Source of the DNA: an uncultured Prevotellaceae bacterium
Lineage (GTDB): Bacteria > Bacteroidota > Bacteroidia > Bacteroidales > Bacteroidaceae
Length of the DNA stretch: 64,000 bases
Direction of reading: 5' to 3'
Assembly (NCBI GenBank): GCA_902790625.1
Contig: CADASP010000008.1
Span: forward strand, 1-64,000
Within the stretch, counting starts at the first letter, position 1. The number at the start of each line of letters is the position of its first letter. The position numbers and the translations under genes were made by a program. Of this stretch, positions 1-6,810 are shown piece after piece. Below the pieces are notes generated by a model. The model worked only from the letters and a program-made list of their open reading frames with translations, ran no database searches and was not told the origin of the DNA.

Positions 1-812
1 GCTTCGGCTGTGGTGTAATAGGAATCACTCGCCTTCAGGTCGGGGCGGAAGATGTCATCAAGATGTTTCTTTGAATAGTAGGTCCTGCCATATTCTCGCT
101 TGGTGGGAATATGGCGGCGGTAGGCTTGGGTACGCAGGGATTCCTTGGTGGTGGAATAGAGTGTTTCTGCCTCATCCGTTGTGAGCCACTCTGTCAATGC
201 TTCTATCTCAGCGGAAACTCCGAAGAGTGCATCCATGTGCTTTCGGCTATAGTAGTTCTTACCTGCAATCTTGCACATGGGTATGTTGTTTCTCTTGGCT
301 GAAACATAGAGCCACGACTTCTTAACCTTGTAGATAGCCATAACGTCCTCGCCAGAGATGTATTCAAGTGGTTCTGATGACCGCATATCAATTTCTGGTA
401 TGTGGTTCTTGTCTTTCCTCGACGAAAGGGAAGAAGAAGTTTTGCACGGTTTGTTTGATGAAGCACCGGGCAATACTCTATGATAAGGATTGCCAGCAAG
501 CATCTTCTCGATGTCTGCCTTGCGGATGAATGCCATCCGGCTGCTGATTCGTGATGCAGGAAGTTTACCCTTGTTTACCAACTTGTAAACGTACTGTCGG
601 GAGCATCCCATGAGGATGGCTGCCTTGGAGAATGTAAGATACTCCTGGCTGGCGATGTCTATAACTGGCTGGACTGCCTTCAAAAAGTCCTGTTGCTTCT
701 TCTTGCGCTGAGCCTTTGCCGCCTCGGCACAATGTTCCGAACAATACCTCTGCGAGCCACTGTTACAAGTGAACTCCTTACCGCAGAAGGCACATTTTCT
801 TGTCTTTCTCAT
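1..812 (-). CDS. Multi-HTH (excisionase/MerR-type) protein, partial at window edge
   Basis: The frame opens at ATG 812-810 and stays open to position 3, so about 270 residues are visible and the C-terminus lies outside the window. A small Cys-rich knuckle comes first (C7, C10, C16, C24, C28; CAFCGKEF and YCSEHC), followed by a basic stretch. Then come repeated HTH_17/excisionase-like units at roughly residues 51-98, 149-196 and 204-253, with a fourth beginning near 264. Each opens with a hydrophobic-T/S-x-x-E/K-A/D pattern and closes with a YYSRKHMDALF-like tail. Single units of this kind act in excisionases and phage or plasmid regulators, and proteins of this sort often accompany Bacteroidota integrative elements. 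I infer a DNA-binding role on the phased repeats upstream of its own start. No integrase is visible here. The exact family is not recognised with certainty. Confidence 0.75.
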   Translation of the reverse strand, partial: MRKTRKCAFCGKEFTCNSGSQRYCSEHCAEAAKAQRKKKQQDFLKAVQPVIDIASQEYLTFSKAAILMGCSRQYVYKLVNKGKLPASRISSRMAFIRKADIEKMLAGNPYHRVLPGASSNKPCKTSSSLSSRKDKNHIPEIDMRSSEPLEYISGEDVMAIYKVKKSWLYVSAKRNNIPMCKIAGKNYYSRKHMDALFGVSAEIEALTEWLTTDEAETLYSTTKESLRTQAYRRHIPTKREYGRTYYSKKHLDDIFRPDLKASDSYYTTAE

Positions 813-864
813 TTGATTCCTTTTTATGTGGTTTTACAATCAATTTCTTGCAAACCGCCACGGA

Positions 865-1012
865 GTGAACTTTCGTCAATCATTGACACTCATTGTCAAC
901 TCATTCCACGATGTTGCGTCCTTCAAATGAGGTCACTTCCTTGATCTTTTCCCTCTCGTTCATCAGTCAACAGTTGTACACTTTTGTCAACCTTTGTCAA
1001 CCCTGTCCACGA
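865..1012. repeat. Two 47-48 bp arrays of 10-bp-phased GTCAAC-like hexamers
   Basis: Hexamers related to GTCAAC start at 865, 875, 885 and 895, followed by CCACGA at 906. A second set starts at 966, 976, 986 and 996, followed by CCACGA at 1007. Every element of the second array is offset by exactly 101 bp from the first. The 10-bp phasing puts all sites on one face of the helix. The arrays lie in the presumed 5' leader of the multi-HTH gene, between its promoter and its ATG. Confidence 0.75.
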
Positions 1013-1060
1013 GATGGCAAAATAAAAGCCCTCAAAATTCTCCGCGGTAGAAATGCGTTG

Positions 1061-1091
1061 CAAAGATAAGCGGATTTTTGAGAAAAAGCAA
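1061..1091 (-). promoter_or_regulatory. Bacteroidota-type promoter for the multi-HTH gene
   Basis: On the minus strand the -7 element TATCTTTG (1068-1061) is preceded by TTGC at 1091-1088 with a 19-bp spacer. A start site near 1054 would give a leader of about 240 nt containing the phased arrays. Confidence 0.6.
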
Positions 1092-1177
1092 GTCCGAAGT
1101 GTTAAAATATAAATGTGGCTGATATACAATGGGTTATCTCTATGTGTTTTTCATTATTTGTGGTTGTTTAGAGGGCT

Positions 1178-2326
1178 CTAAATACATCCAAAGAAAGCAC
1201 AATTGCCGATGGCAGTCACACTATTGGGGATGGTGATTGAGGTAAGACCGCTACAGGCGGAGAAAGCAGACGCGGCGATGGTGGTCACGCTATTTGGGAT
1301 GGTGATTGAGGTAAGGTTTCTACAAGCTGAGAAAGCAGACACGCCGATAGTGGTCACGCTATTGGGGATAGTGAGTGAGGTAAGATTAGTGCAGCCAGAG
1401 AATGCAAAGTTGCAAATGCCACGTGTTCCTTCATTCAGTGCTAAATTATTTGTGGGCATATTCCCCTTGTATCCACACACCCATTTGTCCACATAAAAGA
1501 CTCCATTTGGAGAATTGTTATAAATACCAGTTTTGTCGAAAGCATGAGAGTCAATAGTGATCACACTATTGGGGATATTGACTGAGGTAAGGCTGCTACA
1601 GCCAGAGAAAGCAAAGGAGCCGATAGTGGTCACGCTGTTGGGGATAATGACTTCGAACAGGCTGGAGCATTCCTGGAAAGCAAAATTGCCGATGGTGGTT
1701 ACGCTGCTGCCAATAGTGACTGAAGTAAGGCTGCTACAGCCAGAGAAAGCAGACACGCCGATAGTGGTCACGCTGTTGGGGATATTGACTGAGGTAAGGC
1801 TGCTACAGCCAGAGAAAGCAGATTCGCCGATGTAGGTCACGCTGTTGGGGATAGTGAATGAGGTAAGGCCTGTACAATCCTGGAAAGCAGACCCTCCGAT
1901 TGTGGTCACACTCGAAGGGATGGTGATTGAGGTAAGACCTTGACAATCCCTGAAAGCATACGTGCCGATGGTGGTTACGCTATTGCCGATGGTGATTGAG
2001 GTAAGACCTGTACATCCAGAGAAAGCAGATTGGCCGATAGTGGTCACGCTATTGGGGATGGTGACTGAGGTAAGGCCAATGCAATTATGGAAAGCATTTT
2101 GGCCGATGGTGGTCACACGATAAACAACACCATTATAAGATACTTCTTCTGGAATCGTTACAGTACCTGAGTAGTTCCAACCATCCGTCACAGTTGCCGT
2201 TTGGCTATTTGAGTCGAAATAGTAAAAAATGCCGTTAATCACAGCATCACGCGCATCGGCCATCAAGGGGAGAAGCATTGCAAAGAGGAGTAAGGATAGT
2301 TTTTTCACATTCATATTTATTTTCAT
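1178..2326 (-). CDS. BspA-like leucine-rich repeat surface protein, apparently truncated
   Basis: 382 residues. An N-terminal signal peptide (hydrophobic LLLFAMLLPLMADA, cleavage near residue 25) is followed by a short beta segment and about a dozen 23-residue LRR_5/BspA repeats built on the pattern SLTSVTIPNSVTTIG..AFSGC. One longer irregular island sits near residues 255-300 (DKTGIYNNSPNGVFYVDKW), a form common between BspA repeats. Such proteins are surface adhesins in Prevotella and Tannerella. The gene stops inside a repeat (AFFGC-Ile-stop) with no C-terminal cap, dockerin or sorting domain, unlike its paralogue at 4172-6688, so it is probably truncated at its 3' end. ATG 2314 is an alternative start. 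Confidence 0.85.
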   Translation of the reverse strand: MKINMNVKKLSLLLFAMLLPLMADARDAVINGIFYYFDSNSQTATVTDGWNYSGTVTIPEEVSYNGVVYRVTTIGQNAFHNCIGLTSVTIPNSVTTIGQSAFSGCTGLTSITIGNSVTTIGTYAFRDCQGLTSITIPSSVTTIGGSAFQDCTGLTSFTIPNSVTYIGESAFSGCSSLTSVNIPNSVTTIGVSAFSGCSSLTSVTIGSSVTTIGNFAFQECSSLFEVIIPNSVTTIGSFAFSGCSSLTSVNIPNSVITIDSHAFDKTGIYNNSPNGVFYVDKWVCGYKGNMPTNNLALNEGTRGICNFAFSGCTNLTSLTIPNSVTTIGVSAFSACRNLTSITIPNSVTTIAASAFSACSGLTSITIPNSVTAIGNCAFFGCI

Positions 2327-2361
2327 TTATTAGTATTGGCAAGCATGAAATCTTTCGACTG

Positions 2362-2392
2362 CAAAAATACGAAAAGATGGGAGAACAACAAA
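2362..2392 (-). promoter_or_regulatory. Promoter of the truncated BspA-like gene
   Basis: Minus-strand TATTTTTG (2369-2362) lies 19 bp downstream of TTTG (2392-2389), the standard Bacteroidota arrangement, about 35 bp upstream of the ATG at 2326. Confidence 0.65.
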
Positions 2393-2426
2393 GAAAATAT
2401 TACATTTTTTTGCAGAGACGGGGTGA

Positions 2427-2884
2427 TTTTGCCAAAAAGCGAGAAAAACGACATGCCTGAAGGGGCCTTTCGGAGCCTCTGCACCCCCAAAAGCGGCAAG
2501 GCGGCAAGGCGGCATGCGGCAAACGGTATTTTCAGGGGCGTTTTTGGGGCAAAAACGGACGAGGGAGAGAGGAAGAATAGATGTAATCTGTTGATATTTA
2601 ATATATTATATAATATATATACTATTATATAAATATCATATAAACAATGTCATTTTTAATGGAAACAGAAGGCTCATTCCCTCTTTTCCACCCCATTTTT
2701 CGTTGTTCCACACCTCTTCTGCACCATTTTTCCGCTCTACTGAAGCAGCACCATCCCCCACGCCATTCGCCGAGAGCACACTGCACAGCCATTTGCTGAT
2801 TGCAGCCTTGCAGCTTTGCAGCCTTTCAGGAGGTGGGGGGGCGCAGAGTGCTCACAGAAACGTTTTGGAGCCTTCTGTGACATC
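2427..2884. other. Non-coding stretch with AT-rich block
   Basis: No convincing gene. It holds a GGCAAGGCGGCAAGGCGGC tandem near 2491-2516, a block of almost pure A/T made of ATAT units at about 2592-2645, and mixed GC-rich sequence to 2884. The intergenic region at 24.65-25.7 kb has the same combination of an AT block and the 22-bp repeat family. Confidence 0.5.
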
Positions 2885-2964
2885 GGTAAACAGGCCGTTT
2901 CCAGGGGCAAATAGCGGCGTTTCCCAGAGCAAACGACGGTGTTTCCAGGAGCAAACAATGCGTT
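2885..2964. repeat. 22-bp tandem repeat, 3.6 units
   Basis: Contiguous units at 2885-2906, 2907-2928, 2929-2950 and a partial unit at 2951-2964. The consensus resembles GCAAACGACGGCGTTTCCAG. Related units in the opposite orientation occur at 24903-24966. There are no spacers, so this is not a CRISPR array. Confidence 0.7.
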
Positions 2965-3017
2965 AAGAATAATTAACGATATGACGGCATAAAATGCTGA
3001 AAATAAATGTGAAAATG

Positions 3018-3049
3018 TTTGGTGGTTAAAGAAAAAATTTGTAACTTTG
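3018..3049 (+). promoter_or_regulatory. Promoter of the HU-like gene
   Basis: TTTG at 3018-3021, a 20-bp spacer and TAACTTTG at 3042-3049 match the Bacteroidota consensus. The predicted leader is about 65 nt. Confidence 0.7.
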
Positions 3050-3122
3050 CAAATGGAAAATCCAGTGCACGGATTCAGAGAGAAACAACTGATTGTTAAA
3101 CCATGAAAAACACATTTTAGCT

Positions 3123-3581
3123 ATGTTACGAATTGACCTCTACAAGAACAAGAACCAGGAGAGCCGCCAGTATGGCAAGGTCTATGGACGAGTGAACAAC
3201 AATGAACCTATCGACATCTTCGCGTTGGCCAAGCACATCTCGCTGCATGGCTCCCAGTACACCCGCGATGTGATTCAGGGCATGCTGCTGAAGGCTGCCG
3301 ACTGTGTGAAGGAGCTGGTGCTCGAGGGACAGCCCGTGAGGTTTGCCGACCTCTGCATCTTCAAGGCCAGTGCCATCTCTACCCCCGCCGTGAGTGTTGA
3401 GAAGTTCGACCTGGCACAGAACATCAAGAAGATTCGTCTGCAGTGTCGTGCCACCGGCGAGACTGCCATCAAGAAGCTCACCGCCGAGGCCTCCCTGGCC
3501 TACACCACCATGGCTCAGAAGCTGAAGGCTGGCGAGGCCACCCTGAGCAACGAGAAGGGGAAGTATCTGGAAAGCGAATAA
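3123..3581 (+). CDS. HU-related DNA-binding protein (Bacteroidota HU family)
   Basis: 152 residues from ATG 3123; an in-frame TTG at 3093 is less likely as the start. The N-terminal about 110 residues fit the HU/IHF-related fold of the Bacteroidota-specific family: a Lys/Arg-rich first strand, a helical region (FALAKHISLHGSQYTRDVIQ), helix VIQGMLLKAADCVKELV, then the strand VRFADLCIFKAS. The C-terminal part is a Lys/Ala-rich helical tail. Members are abundant nucleoid-associated proteins and many genomes hold several copies. Its own strong promoter and isolated position suggest a single-gene transcript. No targets can be inferred. Confidence 0.85.
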   Translation: MLRIDLYKNKNQESRQYGKVYGRVNNNEPIDIFALAKHISLHGSQYTRDVIQGMLLKAADCVKELVLEGQPVRFADLCIFKASAISTPAVSVEKFDLAQNIKKIRLQCRATGETAIKKLTAEASLAYTTMAQKLKAGEATLSNEKGKYLESE

Positions 3582-3589
3582 AAAAGCCT

Positions 3590-3950
3590 CACCCCCAGCC
3601 CCTCTCCAAAGGGAGAGGGGAGTATATAGACCCGCCAATGGTATTCTCAGCAGCAAAACTATACACTCCCCTCCCTTTGGAGTTACTCTTTATACACATC
3701 TCATTGAGACACACCCGCAGTCCCCCCGCCCCTGCAAGGGGAGGGGTTGGGGGCGGGGTGAAGCCACGTCTGTTCACGACTCATACACACTTGCTCCTGA
3801 CTCCACCCCGCCCCCGACCCCTCCCCTTGCAGGGGCGTGGGGAGCAGCGGGGACACCTCGGTGGGGAAACGTCGGAGATGTCGCGCAGCATCATCAGCTT
3901 GCAGGTCTATATACTCCCCTCCCTCCAGGGAGGGGCAGGGGGAGGGTCTT
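3590..3950. repeat. Cluster of REP-like palindromes (CCCCTCCC ... GGGAGGGG family)
   Basis: Several GC-rich hairpins follow one another, for example 3592-3632, 3721-3760, 3806-3840 and 3905-3945, joined by short AT segments containing TATATAG or its complement CTATATA. Inverted pairs enclose a conserved GCAAAACTATA/TATAGTTTTGC piece. The same family recurs near 6724, 10483, 12789, 13018 and 42442. It fills the gap between the HU gene and the BspA promoter. Confidence 0.75.
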
Positions 3951-3998
3951 CCCCCCCCCCTTTTTTCTCCTTCCCGCAAAAATAATTCAGTCTTTTCG

Positions 3999-4028
3999 TT
4001 GATTGCATCGAAATTTTTCGTATCTTTG
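3999..4028 (+). promoter_or_regulatory. Promoter of the large BspA-like gene
   Basis: TTG at 3999-4001 and TATCTTTG at 4021-4028, spacer 19 bp, give a leader of roughly 140 nt before ATG 4172. Confidence 0.65.
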
Positions 4029-4171
4029 TAGCCAACTTCCCCGACACGCGAAAGCACGGACTCTCCACTCCGGGGCAAAACCATGCTTTCGCACCTCCAG
4101 CAAGCCAGCGGATGGGGTGGGGGCTTTGGCGCATCGATGAATACGTATAACATCATAAAACCGAAAACGAT

Positions 4172-6688
4172 ATGAAACGGCTAAATTTAACCAGAATCCT
4201 GCTCGCCCTGCTGCTCATGGCCACCTGCGCCATCGATGCCAGTGCTGCCGAGCTGAATCTTACGTGTACCATCAACATCAATGGGGGACAGAACTCTGCG
4301 CAGTGCGACGTGGGGGAGGTGCAAACGGATGGTACGCAGGTGTGCGTCACTGTTCTTAACAGCAACTTCAAGATTGAAAGCGTGAGATGGATAAAGGGGG
4401 AAACATATTTAGAACTCAATATCAACCCGGATGGCTGCTATATAGCCCCTGAACAGTCAGGCATTGTCAAGGTTTTATTCAGACTCAAGTCTGATAAGGT
4501 GAAGGTGTCCTTCGACCTGAATGGGTTTGACGGTGACACCCCTGCCTACAAGGAGCTTAAGGTAGGCCAAAAGGTGACAAAACCCTCACCAGACCCTCAG
4601 CAGGAGGGCGTAGAATTTGTAGGTTGGTACTTGGAGCAGGAGGGCACAACGCGCTTTGACTTCGATGCCCCGCTGGACAACTCTTTGCCCTATAAATATA
4701 GCTCCAGCAAATTAAACCTGACACTCTATGCAGTGGGGGGGTGGGTCCACAGTTCTGGCACTTGCGGCATGGAGGATGGCACTCACAATGGCTCGCAGCT
4801 GACATGGACCCTTTACAGGAGTCGGAGCACCGGCAACGCTGACAGCCTCGTCATCAGCGGAAATGGAGAGATGGCGGAGAATGCCTTCTACCAATGGACC
4901 CAGTTAAAGACAGTTGTTATAGAAGAGGGAGTGACCACCATCCCCGCGAATGCCTTCTATGGCTGCTCCAGCCTGACGTCGGTCACCATCCCCGCCAGCG
5001 TGACCACCATCGGCCAGGATGCCTTCCAAGACTGCTACAGCCTGACGTCGGTCACCATCCCCGCCAGCGTGACCACCATCGGCCAGGATGCCTTCCAAGA
5101 CTGCTACAGCCTGACATCGGTCACCATCCCCGCCAGCGTGACAACCATCTGCGATTATGCCTTCTATGGCTGCTCCAGCCTGACATCGGTCACCATCCCC
5201 GCCAGCGTGACAACCATCTGCGATTATGCCTTCTACGGCTGCTCCAGCCTGACATCGGTCACCATCCCCGCCAGCGTGACCACCATTGGCAAGACTGCCT
5301 TCGGTGGTTGCTCCCACCTGTCGAACGTGAATGTTCCTGTGAATGATTATTCCTCTTTCTGTAGCAATAGTATTGTTAGTCTTATAGCATCCGCAATAAA
5401 CAAGCCTGTTCGTCTGATAGATGCTGAAGATAAAGAAATAAAAGAGTTTGTTATTCCTAAGGAGGTTACAACCATCGGAGAGGGTGCCTTCCGTGGCTGC
5501 TCCAGCCTGACATCGGTCACCATCCCCGCCAGCGTGACCACCATCGGCAATTATGCCTTCCGTGGCTGCTCCAGCCTGACATCGGTCACCATCCCCTCCA
5601 GCGTGACCACCATCGGCAATTATGCCTTCTCTGGCTGCTCCAGCCTGACGTCGGTCACCATCCCCGCCAGCGTGACCACAATCGGCGGGGGTGCCTTCTA
5701 CGGCTGCTCTACCCTGACGTCGGTCACCATCCCCGCCAGCGTGACCACAATCGGCGGGGGTGCCTTCTCTGGCTGCTCCAGCCTGACGTCGGTCACCATC
5801 CCCGCCAGCGTGACCACCATCGGCTATTATGCCTTCTACGGCTGCTCTACCCTGACGTCGGTCACCATCTTCGCCCCACCACTGGAAACCTACGGCTCGA
5901 GCCCATTTGGTGAAAATGCCTCTAACCGCAAGATTTATGTGTTCCCCAGCTGTGTGGATGCCTACAAAGCTGGATGGCTGGACTATGCCAGCGACATCGA
6001 CCCCATCGCCGGCACGACAACGCTGACAGCCAGCGAGGTGGCGCAGGGCGAATACTGGACATCGTACTACAACGGCGAGACCGACATGATGGTAGACCCC
6101 AACACGACGACGGTGTACACGGCGCGAATGTCCAGAAGTGGCGAGCTGGTGATGATGCCCGTGGCCGACAACGTCGTCAACAAGGGGCAGGGAGTGCTGC
6201 TGAAGGCTGACCGCGCGCAGATTGACCTGTGCCCAGCCCCCACCCCCAGCATCGCCACCTACGCCGACAACGCCCTGAGGGGCACCGACACCAATGCCAC
6301 CCAGCAGAGCGGCACCGACTACTACGTGCTGGACTCCCAGGGCAGTGCCCCCGCCATGGTCAAGCTGCCAGCCGAGGCGACGCTCGCCGAACACCAGGCC
6401 TATCTGCCCCTGGCAGCAGGCACCGCGCAGTCCACCATAGCCCTGGTCCCTGCCAGTGATGTCCTCGCCGGTGATGCCAACGACGACGGCCATGTCGACG
6501 CCAACGACATCACCACACTGGTGCAGCATCTCATCGGACTGCCCCCCCAGTACTTCTGCGCCGCCGCTGCCGATGTCAATGGCGACAACACCATCAGCAT
6601 CGCCGACGTGGTGCAGATGGTGGAGGCCGTCGTCAATGACGCCGCCATCAGCAATGCCAGGATGAAGAACGACGACGCAGAGAGATGA
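4172..6688 (+). CDS. BspA-like LRR protein with InlB-type and dockerin modules
   Basis: 838 residues. A signal peptide (residues 1-26, ending DASA) is followed by a beta-rich region and an InlB_B/Flg_new-type module at about 110-190 (SFDLNGFDGDTPAYKELKVG, FVGWYLE). BspA-type 23-residue LRRs then run from about 240 to 590, interrupted near 385-430. A linker precedes a C-terminal type I dockerin-like pair at about 765-825 (GDANDDGHVDANDITTLV and DVNGDNTISIADVVQMV), each with the Asp/Asn calcium-loop pattern. No type IX sorting domain is evident. The repeats are encoded by 69-bp DNA units, some nearly identical (about 4969-5110), a substrate for repeat-number change. The likely role is surface adhesion or complex assembly. 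Confidence 0.9.
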   Translation: MKRLNLTRILLALLLMATCAIDASAAELNLTCTININGGQNSAQCDVGEVQTDGTQVCVTVLNSNFKIESVRWIKGETYLELNINPDGCYIAPEQSGIVKVLFRLKSDKVKVSFDLNGFDGDTPAYKELKVGQKVTKPSPDPQQEGVEFVGWYLEQEGTTRFDFDAPLDNSLPYKYSSSKLNLTLYAVGGWVHSSGTCGMEDGTHNGSQLTWTLYRSRSTGNADSLVISGNGEMAENAFYQWTQLKTVVIEEGVTTIPANAFYGCSSLTSVTIPASVTTIGQDAFQDCYSLTSVTIPASVTTIGQDAFQDCYSLTSVTIPASVTTICDYAFYGCSSLTSVTIPASVTTICDYAFYGCSSLTSVTIPASVTTIGKTAFGGCSHLSNVNVPVNDYSSFCSNSIVSLIASAINKPVRLIDAEDKEIKEFVIPKEVTTIGEGAFRGCSSLTSVTIPASVTTIGNYAFRGCSSLTSVTIPSSVTTIGNYAFSGCSSLTSVTIPASVTTIGGGAFYGCSTLTSVTIPASVTTIGGGAFSGCSSLTSVTIPASVTTIGYYAFYGCSTLTSVTIFAPPLETYGSSPFGENASNRKIYVFPSCVDAYKAGWLDYASDIDPIAGTTTLTASEVAQGEYWTSYYNGETDMMVDPNTTTVYTARMSRSGELVMMPVADNVVNKGQGVLLKADRAQIDLCPAPTPSIATYADNALRGTDTNATQQSGTDYYVLDSQGSAPAMVKLPAEATLAEHQAYLPLAAGTAQSTIALVPASDVLAGDANDDGHVDANDITTLVQHLIGLPPQYFCAAAADVNGDNTISIADVVQMVEAVVNDAAISNARMKNDDAER

Positions 6689-6723
6689 CGAGCCTGGGGC
6701 GTTCGTGTCAGAGACTCTGAAGA

Positions 6724-6801
6724 CCCTCCCCCCAGCCCCTCCCTGGAGGGAGGGGAGCAGGTCTATATACTCCCCTCCCCTCCGCGGGAGGGGTCGGGGG
6801 A
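6724..6801. repeat. REP-like palindrome pair
   Basis: Two GC-rich hairpins (about 6724-6756 and 6768-6801) flank CTATATA, the same layout as at 3590-3950. It lies between the convergent ends of the BspA-like and TonB-receptor-like genes and may serve as a terminator for both. Confidence 0.65.
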
Positions 6802-6810
6802 GAGGCTCCC

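Noticed and set aside
2885-2964. Possible CRISPR array
   Set aside because: The 22-bp units are contiguous without spacers and no cas gene is present.
4904-6529. 541-codon open frame antisense to the BspA-like gene
   Set aside because: It mirrors the 69-bp repeats of the sense gene, has no family features, and the sense gene has a signal peptide, LRRs and promoter.
4172-6688. Type IX sorting signal on the BspA-like protein
   Set aside because: The C-terminus is a dockerin-like pair followed by a short charged tail; no CTD-type beta-sandwich or conserved sorting motif was seen, despite porQ in the window.
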